A DNA stretch of 64,000 nucleotides. Source: Haematobia irritans (lineage: Eukaryota > Arthropoda > Insecta > Diptera > Muscidae). The notes beneath the pieces are model-generated. The model saw only the letters and a list, made by a program, of their open reading frames with translations, was not told where the DNA came from and did not search any database. Within the stretch, counting starts at the first letter, position 1. Each line of letters starts with the position of its first letter. This document shows, piece after piece, positions 29,316-41,243 of this stretch. The DNA lies in NCBI RefSeq assembly GCF_050003625.1, contig NC_134400.1:44750557-44814556 (forward strand), read 5' to 3'. The position numbers and the translations under genes are program-made.

Positions 29316-32300
29316 TTAAAATACTGCAATTTTCTTAGCTAATTCATCCAAATCCACAGGTCTCATGTCGATAATTAAAACCACCACCTTACGTCTCAAG
29401 GTATTCGTTTTTTTAACCAAAAGTTTTACTTCGAAATGATTTAGTAGAAAACGCCCTTTTAGTTGTTCAATTTCGGAATCATTCATATTCAAGTATTCCT
29501 CACAAGTGATGCCTAATATTCTGACCGCTATGGCATCGGACAAACGAGTTTCTATTAGTGTACCAGTGTGATCTGTACAATGGACGTTTAAATTGAAGAA
29601 ATATTCATATTTTTCATCTGTATAGTCAAATGAAAATGAAAGTTGACATTGTTCTGTATCACATATGGTTTTTGAATATGAGATCAATCGTTTGCAGGCT
29701 TTACTGTAATGGGAGAATAGTAAGTATGTAAATGAATGATCACCAGAAAACTTCTTTGTGTTTAATAAATATATTATAATAAATAGATAACTAAAATATA
29801 TAATATTTATTTTGCAACCCATATGTATTATTGTATGGAAATCTAGAGTACATTGCTTTACTTTATTTGACCAAAAAAGACTTACTACTTTGACAAAATT
29901 TCTATAGAAAAAAAATTTACCAAATTTAGTTATAGAAATAACATTTTGACAAAATTTTTTATAGTTGGTTTTTTTTTGATTTCAGCTTAAAACCATGCAT
30001 TGACTAAACTACAAGTGTAGCTTAACCAACAGACGGAAAGAATGTTTGTCAAATTTATTTGGGCAAAGCTCTATAGACTGCAAGATGGTTAGGTTAGGTT
30101 AAGGTTGAATTACACACCATGCGTCAATCCGTGCGTTGATGGCAGGGTTGATTTTTTCTGTTGGCGGCATACTATTCGAGCTTTAGATTTCAAAGAGATA
30201 TTTCAACTCTTCAATCATCGGGCGTATTTAACGCATTGAACGCATGGTATGTAATTTTACCTTTAGGTTATGTGGCAGCCCGATGTATCAGGCTCACTTA
30301 GACTATTCAGTCCATTGTGATACCACAGTGGTGAACTTCTCTCTTATCACTGAGTGCTGCCCGATTCCATGTTAAGCTCAATGACAAGGGACCTCCTTTT
30401 TATAGCTGAGTCCGAACGGCGTTCCACATTCCAGTGAAACCACTTAGAGAAGCTTTGAAATCCTCAGAAATGTCACCAGCATTACTGAGGTGGGATAATC
30501 CACCGCTGAAAAACTTTTTGGTGTTCGGTCGTAGCAGGAATCGAACCCACGACCTTGTGTATGCAAGGCGGGCATGCTAACCATTGCACCACGGTGGCCC
30601 CCAAGATGGTTGGAAGGACGTACGTTTCGGAATTACCACAATCTTCATCAGCATCCTCTACTTGCAGCAAAACTATCAACCAATTATCAGAATAAATTCA
30701 GGCAGTCCATTAAACCCAACAATGAACCACGCTTGAACCTTCCGAAAAAAAGGTTTTACATGATAGCCGGCTTATGCCGAAATAAATTCGTACAAACATA
30801 TCTCTTTTCCTTTGCCACCGTCAAATCATCGATTTGAGTGCATTTGGATGGGGTTATTTTGAGCGTGCTTGCTCTTCTTTCTTTCATTCGTTTTGTTTTG
30901 TTATTGTTGGTTTTGTTCTTGAATCATTGTTGTTGTTTTTTGATTTCAGCTTAAAACCATGCATTGACTAAACTACAATTGTAGTTTAACCAACAGAGGA
31001 AAAGAATGTTTGTCAAATTTATTTGGGCAAAGCCCTATAGACTGCAAGATGGTTGGATGGATGTACGTTTCGGAATTACCACATTCCTCATCAGCATCCT
31101 CTACTTGCAGCAAAACTATCAACCAATTATCAGAATAAATTCATTTCAAATTTTGCTGCAAGTAGAGGATACTGATGAGGATTGTGGTAATTCCGAAACG
31201 TGCGTTCATCCAACCGTCTTGCAGTCTATAGGGCTTTGCCCAAATAAATTTGACAAACATTCTTTTCCTCTGTTGGTTAAGCTACACTTGTAGTTTAGTC
31301 AATGCATGGTTTTAAGTTGAAATCAAAAAAACAACAACAATGATTAAAGAACAAAACCAATAATAACAAAACAAAGAAACATTTTATAGAAATAAAATTG
31401 TCGCAAAATTTTCTATAGAAATAAATATATGACAAAATTTTCTATAGTAATAAAATTTTGACAAAATTTTCTATATAAATAAAATTTTGACAGAATTTTC
31501 TATAGAAATAAAATGTTGACAATATTTTCTATAGAAATAAAATGTTGACAACATTTTCTATAGAAATAAAATTTGAAGGAAATTTGTATAGACATAAAAT
31601 TTTGACAAAATATATTATAGATATTAAATTTTGACAAAATTTTCTATAAAAATAAAGTTTTGCCACTATTTTCTATAAAAATAAAATTTTGACAAAATTT
31701 TCTATAAAAATAAAGTTTTAACACTATTTTCTATAGAAAGAAATAAAATTTTGACAACATTTCTATAGAAATAAAATTTTGAAAAAATTTTCTATAGAAA
31801 TAAAATTTTGCCAAAATTTCTATAGATATAAAATTTTATTTTGGCAAAATTTTATTTCTATAGAAATTTTGGCAAAATTTTCTATAGAAATAAAATTTTG
31901 ACAAAATCTTCTATAGGAATAAAATTTTGAAAACATTTTCTATGGAAATAAAATTTTGAAAACAAAAATTCGATAGAAATAAAATATTGACCAAATTTTT
32001 TATAAAAATTATATGTTGACCAAATTTTCTATAGAAATAAATGCTTGACACAATTTTCTTTAAAAATTAAATTTTGAAAATTTTTCTATAAAAATATAAT
32101 TTTGATAAAATTTTCTATAAAATAAAAGATTGACATAATTTTCTATAAAAATAAAATTTTGACAAATTTTTTATAGAAATAAAATTTTCTATGGGAGTAA
32201 AATTTTAACAATAACACCATTTTATATCCAAGTTTGGGATATAATACCATGGTAGGAGTATTTACCGAAAACGGTATGAAGTTATGTCGAAATGCTCTTG

Positions 32301-35300
32301 GAAAAATGTTTGAACCTCATTTTGGGAACAATGTTATCGACTTTTAAATGTTATTAACACACTCAAAAAAAGTGAACTCTCTATTTCACTAAAGCCAATT
32401 TAACTTTATTTTAGTTCATGGAATTATTATGTTTGGAGAAAGTTTCCTTTACTCTAATAATTTTTTGCGTACGTTACATAAATTAAGTATAAAGATTTAC
32501 TAAATTCGCATTTCTCACAACATAGTTCATTATTTCTTTAAAATTGTAAATTTTGCTAGAAATGCGTTCATCATGAACTTCGTATGTCACTAAAGACATT
32601 CTTGCAATTCTGAACTCCAATTTTTTCTTTCAAACTGCAAAATTTTCCTTAACAAGTGAAAATTTAATTATGTCTAATAAATTTTCTTGAATTTGTTAAA
32701 CAAATATTTATTTATTTTTGTGATATCGGCGTGATGTCAGCGTTTGTAATACTGCCCAGCAAAAACTAGGTAACCACATCTCATTACAATTTGCATTACC
32801 AGTAGTAAAAGTGTCATTACACGTTGCATTACATTGCGGTGAGTTATAATGACTAACATATAATGACAATAATTACTTCCCGGTAATATTTGATAATTCT
32901 CAAAATGTAATGCAGTTGGCTGTTAATAACTTAATAAAATATAATAAAAATTATATGAAAAAGAATATGTAATGAACGGTAATTCTGAAGATTTTTAATT
33001 TAGTAGTATTCTTCATAAATATAACTCCCTTAAACAACCAATTTTTATTTCCATTTTAAGCGTGAATTTAGTTCCCCTATAATTTTCCTTAGATGAATAT
33101 ATTAACCCATGTTCTAATAATCAGAATCGCAAGTCGAAACAAATTACTTTTCTATACGAAGTTCAAGACAGACACATTTTGAGTAAAATTTGTTTATTTT
33201 AAAACTATGAACTATTTTGAACGATTTTAGTAAGTTTGTGTAAAACCTTTTTCTCCTTTTTAGTTCGTGTCATTAAAGTAAGTCAGAAATAATTAAAATA
33301 AAAGAAATTTGCTCACAATTAGCAAAATGTAACAAAAATAAAATAATTTTCATGAGCTAAACTAAAATTAAATTTGCTATTTACTTGACGTTAACTCTTT
33401 CTTGAGAGTACACAACTTTAGCGAAAATTTAGTTTGGTTACCGATAACACAGTTTTACCAATTACTTCAAATAGCATATCTTACCATCTTTTGTTTACCA
33501 CTGAGTTTTTCCATTCCACATCGAATTTTGTTATCATTGTGTATAGAACAGCTGTAAATTGTTCAGAGTTGTCACGCATTTGGCCCTCAGCTCGAGAATA
33601 TATTTGCCGTACAGTCATGATAGTATTTATGTCCTCCGCTAAAAAGTATAAAACACCAATAGGTTTTGTGTCAATTGCCAGTATTCCGAAATTTTATTTA
33701 TTCGACCAAGTTTTCATACACTCAAAAAAAATTAGTAAACACAGCGGAAAAGTGTGCTAATCAACAAGTGAGTACTACGTTCGGGGTTTCCACAAGACTC
33801 TAAACTAAAAGTGCAAAAATCTATATGGACATAGTACCACGGCTGCCACTCCAGCCAAAAATAATCTACCAAAATTTGAAGAAAATGTTACCAAAAAAAC
33901 TCAAAATTTTATTTCTATAGAAAATTTTGTCAAAATTTTATTTCTATAGACATTTTTGTCAAAATGTTATTTCTACAGAAAATGTTGTCAAAATTTTGAT
34001 TCTATTGAACATTTCGTCACAATTTTATTTCTATAGAAAATTTTGTCAAAATTTTATTTCTATAGAAAATTTTGTCAATATTTTATTTCTATAGAAAATT
34101 TTGTCAAAATTTTAATTCTATAGAAAATTTTATCAAAATTTTATTTCTATAGAAAATTTCGCCACAATTTTATTTCTATACAAAATTTTGTCAAAACTTT
34201 ATATCTACAGAAAAATTAAAAAAAAAAATATTTTTCTATAGAAAATTTTGTCAACAATTTATTTCTATAGGAAATTTTGTCAAAATTTTATTACTATACA
34301 AAATTTTATTTCTATACAAAATTTTGTCAACATTTTATTTCTATAGAAAATTTTGTCAAAATTTTCTTTCCATAGAAAAAATTTAGAGAGGAATAGTTTG
34401 TAAAATCTACCAAAACATCAATAATTCTACCAATCTACCAAACAGTACAAAATATACCATCTTTAGTAGAATCCTACCAACTGTGGAAACCGTGCGTAGT
34501 ATAAGGGTTAGTTTTGTTGAGACTATCAAAAAAGAAAAAAGTCCATCCCCTGCCAATATTTCGAAGTTCAATTTTATCCCCATCGCTTCCATAGGTTCTA
34601 AGCGACAATATAACTAGAAAAAAATTATGATAATTATCAAAAATTATTTAGAAGCTTATCTATCAATTCAGCAGCTTAATATAATGTTAACAGACATAGC
34701 ATTAGTAAATATATATTTGTAACTAATTCAATTAAAAGAAAAAACTTACGTTTAGGTAAATTATCCGAAGTTGTGTGAGTTAGCATGTCAAACGGGGCCT
34801 TGGGAGTAGATTCGGCAAATTTCTGCAAGTTTTGAGTTTCGGAACCAATTGGATTTTCATAGATTATACTTCTAGAAGTGGTACTCAATATGCATGACTT
34901 ATAAAAATCAGAGTATGATATTTTCACATCAATTAAATGCAACACAGTTTTCATGGGCTGCCAAGTATCTTGAGCTCTTCGAATCCAGTCTGAATGCCAA
35001 ATTGTTAAAGTCATACCACTGGTTAGACTTTGATCGAAAACTAAAATTTCACAACAACGTCTGGCTCTGCCATCTTTAGTGGGTCGTATATCTCGAGGGG
35101 TCTTTACCAAGCCCACAACAATGAGAAAATCCGTATGAAAACCCCCACCCGATGTATCGCTATATCGTACATCGGCCAAATTCATAACCGAATGCAATGG
35201 TTTGTGTGATTGGTGTTCCAATAGTTTAATTTCTCTGTACCTTTCCATGTCAAGATGATGGTTGTGTTTTACTATATACCCCTCACCTTCATTGCAAACG

Positions 35301-35653
35301 AGTGATATAGGTAAAGAGGTTACAGGCTGATATTGAGCTTGTTTCGAATCGTTATTCAGTTTGACTAAAGTAATCTTCGGATTGGCGACATCCACAATGT
35401 CACCAATTTGGATTAGATCATTGAATTCTTCAACCTTTTCCCTGGAACACCAAAAAGTACAATTGACAATGTCTTTCGTGGAATCCCGCAAAGTAAAATT
35501 CATAACAGCTCTATATTGGCTATCATTTTTGGAGAGAAATATGCAAGGCTCGGTTTTGTTTAAGACCATAGCTATTATTAAAATATTCTCCATTTCAGGG
35601 TGAAGCTGATTAAGTCTTTTAACTGTGGGTCCTTTTTCTTGCTTTTGATTCAT
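29316..35653 (-). CDS. hdm: MEIOB / hold'em meiotic OB-fold protein, three exons, 481 aa
   Basis: Minus-strand exons: 35653-34750, 33638-33485 and 29703-29316. Total 1446 nt, an exact multiple of three. Exon 1 (about 301 aa) has KRLNQLHPEMENILIIAMV, MNFTLRDSTKDIVNCTFW, IGDIVDVANPKI and WQPMKTVLHLIDVKISYSDF, matching the two N-terminal OB-folds of MEIOB. The small exon 2 (TIMTVRQIYSRAEG, FTAVLYTMITKFDVEW) has a TTTTTAG acceptor and a GTAAGA donor, and its phases (1 in, 2 out) fit both neighbours, which do not fit each other directly. Exon 3 begins inside a Cys codon and gives CKACKRLI...ICDTEQC, a zinc-ribbon-like motif as in the RPA1-type C-terminal OB-fold. The family binds single-stranded DNA in meiotic recombination, with SPATA22 in mammals and with mei-MCM proteins in flies. 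The start at 35653 is the first Met and fits family length. Introns are 1.1 kb and 3.8 kb, both filled with repeats. Confidence 0.85.
30091..30601 (-). mobile_element. Full-length tRNA-derived SINE with 10-bp target duplication
   Basis: CAAGATGGTT flanks both ends (30081-30090, 30602-30611) and occurs once in the sibling at 31047-31056. On the minus strand the head is GGTGCAATGGTTAGCATGCC, CTTGCATACACAAGGTCG and GGGTTCGATTCC (perfect box B). The body includes GGATTATCCCACCTCAG and GGAACGCCGTTCGGACTC. The 3' end is the LINE-like GTGGTATCACAATGGACTGA...GGGCTGCCAC and an AACCT-repeat tail. A MITE lies in the tail at 30102-30262. Confidence 0.92.
30102..30262. mobile_element. PIF/Harbinger-type MITE in the SINE tail, 161 bp
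   Basis: AGGTTGAATTACACACCATG at the left is complementary to the right end CATGGTATGTAATTTTACCT with few mismatches. TTA flanks at 30099-30101 and 30263-30265. Non-coding. Confidence 0.82.
30922..31345. repeat. Near-perfect palindrome, arms about 190 bp
   Basis: The left arm TTGATTTCAGCTTAAAACC...CTACTTGCAGCAAAA returns inverted as TTTTGCTGCAAGTAGAGG...GGTTTTAAGTTGAAATCAA, with a central spacer of about 40 bp (CTATCAACCAATTATCAG). It lies in hold'em intron 2. Confidence 0.88.
31380..32215. repeat. Long degenerate 30-bp minisatellite array
   Basis: About 28 units of the AAAATTTTGACAAAATTTTC + TATAGAAATA type, more diverged than the composite A arrays. An internal inversion occurs at about 31840-31870. 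Confidence 0.9.
32360..32755. mobile_element. MITE family 1, copy 4, right end lost
   Basis: CACTCAAAAAAAGTGAACTC at the left, collinear with copy 1 to GCGTTTGTAATACTG. There it is cut by the repeat that starts CCCAGCAAAAACTAGG. Confidence 0.75.
32756..32990. repeat. CCCAGCAAAAACTAGG repeat, also at 54065-54245
   Basis: CCCAGCAAAAACTAGGTAAC, CATCTCATTACAATT and TGTCATTACACGTTGCATTA recur at 54065. One defined end is visible in both copies; the other end is not resolved. Confidence 0.7.
33838..34494. mobile_element. TIR element (CACGGYTGCCAC ends) carrying the 30-bp minisatellite
   Basis: The left end CACGGCTGCCACTCCAGCC and the complement of the right end, CACGGTTTCCACAGTTGG, are inverted. 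Flanks CATAGTAC and CGTAGTAT agree at six of eight positions, hinting at an 8-bp hAT-type duplication. The interior is mostly minisatellite, plus TCTACCAAAACATCAATAAT. It is in hold'em intron 1. Related ends lie at 49085-49180, 49218-49310 and 60075-60481. Confidence 0.65.
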
Positions 35654-35659
35654 AATTCA

Positions 35660-37670
35660 AATTGGTAATGCTCCTTGATCCCTTCGACTTCGAACGATTC
35701 TTTTATCTTTTTAAGAATGGTTTTGCTTTTGTTCTGAGTACCTCGCGATCGATGTACATACGATATTTTTTCTTTTGAATTAAACGCCTCACACCATTTG
35801 CCTTTCAAATACAGAAAAGAACCGTAATTTGGATATAAAAATAATTGAACACATAAAACACACCTGCCTTTAACGGTAAAGAAACACGACTAATACATTC
35901 AAATAATAAGGTTTGAATCATAGTATAATTATTTGAAAGGAAGTTGACTTCAAACCATTTCTAAATGTTTGTGTTTGTTGTGAACTCAGAGAGAATAAAA
36001 ATAAAAGAGGACGAAACTCTGAAGCGAAACTGCGTCAGTAGGTGGCAGTCATGAGGAAAATTTCTCTAATATCATGCAGTTTTTGTTGGCGCTTCTCTCA
36101 AATATCATACAGCTTGCGTCGGCGTCAACCAGTTCAGTTCTCTGCCGGCTTTACGAAACGTAAGGAAAATAGGATTTAGAACCTACTTTGTAATAACAAA
36201 TGTTCTTTTATATAAATCTTTTCATTCTATTAAATTTTTTGGCAGACAATTTGAAATTATAAAGAATTTTATCAAAACAGCGCTTCGACCGCAACGTCGG
36301 TAATACCAAAGCTGCAGGCATTGTGCGACATCTATACACCCAGAAAACAAATCCGTTGCCTCAACCGAATTATTTGCCAACCGAAAGCAGGTGGTTCCAT
36401 CAACTATCAATGATATCTGTCAGCACAACTAACATTTGGCAATTGTAACTGCATGGTAGTATCCCTGCCAGCATTTCAAAGTTCCATTTCATCTTCATCG
36501 CTACCACAGACTCGTAAATGTCACTACAACCATCCTACTGTGATGGGGGGCAGCATATCATAAAGTACAAAATGTACTTCATACATCTATTTTGCCATCA
36601 CTACTTTTACAAAAGCCATTTTATTTTTTGTGAAACGCCAAGCGCAACCAGCTTGTTATATTTTATTTAAATAAAAACGAAAATAAACTTCTGAAAACAT
36701 AGATTTTACGCTTAAAATTGTGAAAGGTATATTGGTGAACAATTTTTGATTTTCCAAATGGAATAAAGTGATTGTTTTTCAAATATTTTACAGACACGCT
36801 GCCTCCATCGAATAAAAACACTGGCTGATAGACGCTGCAACATGTAACTCGCTACTTGTAACTCTACCTCATCATTAATGCAAACAATTATGTTAAATGT
36901 GATGTGATAGTGGTATAAATGTTATATTTTTAAGAATTTGTAAATAATTAATCAAATTATTAAATATCTAAACAAACGTGTTTTACTCGACCACAATGAT
37001 TCTTTTACCACTATCTTAAAATGTGCTTTTTCTGATTGTTTGGAGGGTCTCTTATTGGCGTCGTTCTAAATTGATCTATAAAGGCACCTAATAATTGCAC
37101 TCATGCGAAACCTTTTTGTAGTAACTTGGCGTGGTACAACTTCTCAATAGTGACGGCGCTTTTCCGACGAGTTTTTGATATCGTATATGATTGTTTTCAA
37201 CGTACTGGGGATTCTCAGAAGCGCCCCCAAATTCAAAAAATGTTGACAGGGATGTTGGATCAACTTTGCATTGGTTGTCGCAATTTCATATTAATTGTTT
37301 TGTTTATTGGTGCAACCGCCCTCGATTTTCTTTATTATTATCTTAACCAAATTCCAATATTAAATGAAAGGGCAGATTGTATTGAGATTTTATTAATTTA
37401 TTACAAGATTTACAATCATAATAAACTACGAAAATAAATACAAAAGGTACTAACAACAAGGCTTTTGATCTACATATATGTGAGATCAATTTACATTACA
37501 ATTTAAAAATTTGTATAGGTAATGTTTGTATACCAATGACAGATGGTTATTAGGTTGCAATTATGTGGTCAAACTACAGAACCTAATTCAATATATATTT
37601 GCCAGAAATTTCTTCCTTAAGCCTCTAGGTATAAATACAGATCGACTTAGACTCGTCCTCTATGCTTAAT
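35660..37670. other. 5' flank of hold'em; no further gene supported
   Basis: 35660-36200 is the likely promoter region of hold'em. 36460-36520 repeats part of 34550-34600 (CCCTGCCA, ATTTC, AAGTTC, CATCGCT). An open frame at 37126-37437 with a hydrophobic stretch starts at TTG and matches no family I know. No mobile-element ends are found. Confidence 0.45.
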
Positions 37671-37671
37671 A

Positions 37672-38604
37672 AAGGGTGATTTGTTAAGAGCTTGATAACT
37701 TTTTTTAAAAAAAAAACGCATAAAATTTGCAAAATCTCATCGGTTCTTTATTTGAAACGTTAGATTGGTCCATGACATTTACTTTTTGAAGATAATTTCA
37801 TTTAAATGTTGACCGCGGCTGCGTCTTAGGTGGTCCATTCGGAAAGTCCAATTTTGGGCAACTTTTTGGAGCATTTCGGCCGGAATAGCCCGAATTTCTT
37901 CGGAAATGTTGTCTTCCAAAGCTGGAATAGTTGCTGGCTTATTTCTGTAGACTTTAGACTTGACGTAGCCCCACAAAAAATAGTCTAAAGGCGTCAAATC
38001 GCATGATCTTGGTGGCCAACTTACCGGTCCATTTCTTGAGATGAATTGTTCTCCGAAGTTTTCCCTCAAAATGGCCATAGAATCGCGAGCTGTGTGGCAT
38101 GTAGCGCCATCTTGTTGAAACCACATGTCAACCAAGTTCAGTTCTTCCATTTTTGGCAACAAAAAGTTTGTTAGCATCGAACGATAGCGATCGCCATTCA
38201 CCGTAACGTTGCGTCCAACAGCATCTTTGAAAAAATACGGTCCAATGATTCCACCAGCGTACAAACCACACCAAACAGTGCATTTTTCGGGATGCATGGG
38301 CAGTTCTTGAACGGCTTCTGGTTGCTCTTCACTCCAAATGCGGCAATTTTGCTTATTTACGTAGCCATTCAACCAGAAATGAGCCTCATCGCTGAACAAA
38401 ATTTGTCGATAAAAAAGCGGATTTTCTGCCAACTTTTCTAGGGCCCATTCACTGAAAATTCGACGTTGTGGCGGATCGTAAGTCTATTCATGATGAAATG
38501 TCAAAGCATACTGAGCATCTTTCTCTTTGACACCATGTCTGAAATCCCACGTGATCTGTCAAATACTAATGCATGAAAATCCTAACCTCAAAAGAATCAC
38601 CCTT
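37672..38604 (-). mobile_element. mariner-family transposon, 933 bp, internally deleted
   Basis: AAGGGTGATT...AATCACCCTT are perfect 10-bp TIRs flanked by TA (37670-37671, 38605-38606). The transposase N terminus is missing: the frame from 38432 is preceded by a junction to 5' UTR-like sequence (CATGCATTAGTATTTGACAG on the minus strand). Mobilisation in trans is possible because both ends are intact (inference). Confidence 0.9.
37779..38432 (-). pseudogene. mariner transposase, C-terminal 217 aa with all three Asp
   Basis: The frame is open and undamaged over 217 codons. ILFSDEAHFWLNGYVNKQN holds catalytic D1, MWFQQDGATCHTARD holds D2 and PPRSCDLTPLDYFLWG holds D3. Thirty-six residues separate D2 and D3, compared with 34 in classical mariner. 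AGGIIGPYFF and NVTVNGDRYRSML are typical. The usual protein is about 340 aa, so the helix-turn-helix DNA-binding half is deleted. The catalytic core is probably young, because there are no stops. It is scored as a pseudogene because it cannot recognise ends alone. Confidence 0.92.
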
Positions 38605-38654
38605 TACAATAAAAAAAGCTCGCTTGCCGTAAAAAGTATTTGTGTTTGTTGGTG

Positions 38655-39005
38655 TAAGGTAAGGTAAGGTTAGGTGGCAGCCCGATGTATCAGGCACACT
38701 TAGACTATTCAGTCCATTGTGATACCACATTGGTGAACTTCTCTCTTATCACTGAGTGCTGCCCGATTCCATGTTAAGCTCAATGACAAGGGACCTCCTT
38801 TTTATAGCCGAGTCCGAACGGCGTTCCACATTGCTGTGAAACCACTTAGAGAAGCTTTGAAACCCTCAGAAATGTCACCAGCATTACTGAGGTGGGATAA
38901 TCCACCGTTGAAAAACTTTTTGGTGTTCGGTCGAAGCAGGAATCAAACCCACGACCTTGTGTATGCAAGGCGGGCATGCTAACCATTGCACCACGGTGGC
39001 TCCCC
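38655..39005 (-). mobile_element. tRNA-derived SINE, uninterrupted copy
   Basis: Minus strand: head GGTGCAATGGTTAGCATGCC, box B region GGGTTTGATTCC (one change from 30091-30601), body GGAACGCCGTTCGGACTC, LINE-like end GTGGTATCACAATGGACTGA...GGGCTGCCACC and tail CTAACCTTACCTTACC. GTGTA at both flanks may be the target duplication. Confidence 0.9.
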
Positions 39006-41239
39006 GTGTATGAAGCCTGCAATTTTTATGGAAACTTTTGTAATATTCCTTTTTTATAAATCGGTGCGATACTTACCTGAAGGCAACTTCTTTTCTATGG
39101 GATAAACTTTATTCAATGTATTGCGGACTATTATCAAGTAAATTGTGTTCCCCGTTTTGCAAATTTTGCAGCGTCATACCATTTACCATGTCGATGTTGA
39201 TATAAATATTTATTTGTTGCAACAACTACCTTACGCCCGTCCTATAATTGAACTGAGATTCTATTAGTATACTCAACTTTTGGTTGTACCAACCATTTGT
39301 TGATTCGCATGATGTAGGTCTCACTATGCTGGTGGTTAGCTCAACAATTTTATGCATCATAAAACTAAATTTATCGGCATTGGTTATTGTAACCAATTGA
39401 ATGGTTATGGGAATTTCGTTTTGATCCTGTGAACTTTTTTATGGTCGTGTTGGATGTATAATGGGGAAAATAATCAAAACATTGTTCTTGTAACAAAAAA
39501 TAAGTTACTGACATCATTTCCTCATTGTAATGATCGAATTGCAACCAACCATTTCTCTAGGTGTACGGTTGACATTTATTGTTTTTGTAGAAGAGAAATT
39601 TTCGTCCTCTTGTATTTTTAGTCTCTCTGGTGAACTTTTAATCGGTGATGCCATATTTTGAAAATCGCAAAATTTCAATTCCAAAATGTGTCATAGCTGT
39701 TAAAATCAGCTGTTAAGGCCGGTATGCACCTCTAGCGAAAATTTTCATTCCCATAAGAAATGCCAAGGCATATTAATTAAAGGTAAAGTCATGCAATCAG
39801 GTGACTAATATCGACATTCATCTTGTCAAAGTCTTTGTTTACGTTTAGTAGGTTTGTTTACATTCTTTGTGTACATAAATATTGGTTTTATTTACATTGT
39901 GTTGTTTGTATGGGTTTAGTTTTATGAAACTTTTCGCCTACGTGTTAGAAACTGGGAGAAAAATAAAAGAGCTTTCTTGAAAAACTGTTAAATATAATTA
40001 TCTAAATTTACAACAAAGTCCAAACGTTCAACAATACAACACATACACAAACTGTCAACTTAAGTGACCTGTCATTTCAGTTTGACTTTCTAAATATCAT
40101 GGGGTGTACACACGTTTGCTCGTGACTTTACCTTTAATTAATATGCCTTGAAAGAAAACAGCCCTAATATTTTAACGAAATTATGTGTGGTATAAATTCC
40201 TCTGGAATTGCAAATCGGGGTTAAAAAATTAAAATTACAATATGGCATCACTTTACTTCATTCAATCAGCTGTTTAAATTAACGCAACATCTCTGTTCTC
40301 ATGTTGCCAAAAAAAAATCCATTCATATAAAACAGAAACGTGAGTTGATCGGGTGGTTATCGTAGTGTGTGCATTTGTTTTATTGCATAAATATAGTTAA
40401 TAATAGTTGAACATTAGATAATAAGAAAGCGTGTCTGGCCGTGCCAAATAGAAATGACTTAAGGAACAAAATCGTATATCAAAAGGTTACAATAAAACTT
40501 TGAAACAAAAGAAGAAATCACTTCTGTTGATTGTAACAAGCCAGAGGGTGTACGTGACTTTTGTATTTCTTGCAATGGTGGCATATGACCGAACGAGCAT
40601 ACATACAACATAAACATACAGACGTCACTGTTTGTAGTTCTAATCGCCATTGCCCATTAGACCAAATCAAGTGAAGACAGAATTCGCCCTTTTTTATATC
40701 AATAAAGGATATATAGAATTAATATATGAACTATAAGCTGTTTATAAATATTAGTGAAATGACATTTAATGGTTAATCGCAATAATCGTGTGAAAACAGT
40801 GATAAATTTAAAAATAACCTTGTTTAAACCCCTCTCTTCCCTGCACATCTCAACGACATTATTTGTCTGGTAGTTCCTCAGTACAAAAAAGGAACAATAA
40901 TACGGAAATAAACTTAAATTTATTACGAGCCCGCTTTGCATAATAAGAATTTGACCAAAAAAGCTCTTAGTTACTGGTTTCTGATCGAGACGACCATAGA
41001 AAAGGTGAGTCAGTCAAAGGTTTTTAACATTATTTCAAGGTACTCTTGTTTGTTATTTTGATTTCTTTGTTTGGATCTATCGCCTAGAAAGTAAGCTGTT
41101 GTTTAATTATTTGTTTTTTATTCACTGGAGATACTAGGTTTTTTTTATTGTTATTGTTGTCCATTGATTTCAGTTTAATCTATTAAGGGGCTTGTCTTCA
41201 ATATGCGATAAGGGGACAAATATTAATTGTCTGGGTGTG
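39006..41239. other. No gene supported; Harbinger-type end at 39716
   Basis: 39713-39770 (TTA, then AGGCCGGTATGCACCTCTAG) is a solo end of the 43121-43484 family. 40323-41005 has a loose TATA-like CATATAAAAC and ends in a possible donor AAAAG|GTGAGT at about 41004. This could be a non-coding first exon of Dph1, but nothing confirms it. Confidence 0.4.
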
Positions 41240-41243
41240 GAGC

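Larger units (their letters stand above)
29975..30730. repeat. First copy of the 30922-31345 sequence, carrying a SINE
   Basis: 29975-30090 and 30602-30700 are the two parts of the sequence seen uninterrupted at 30940-31140 (AAAACCATGCATTGACTAAA ... CAAGATGGTT ... CATCCTCTACTTGCAGCAAA). Confidence 0.8.

Noticed and set aside
29704..29822. N-terminal extension of hold'em exon 3 (MGCKINIIYFSYLF...)
   Set aside because: It is intronic: a good acceptor (ATTACAG) lies at 29704-29710 and the phase fits the 33485-33638 exon. The extension has no family similarity.
30525..30601. tRNA gene on the minus strand
   Set aside because: Box A and box B are present, but the sequence is one of several SINE copies with a body and LINE-like tail, flanked by a target duplication. 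The cloverleaf is not maintained.
37126..37437. 103-codon open frame with a hydrophobic segment
   Set aside because: It begins with TTG, has no recognisable family, no splice signals around it and AT-driven composition.
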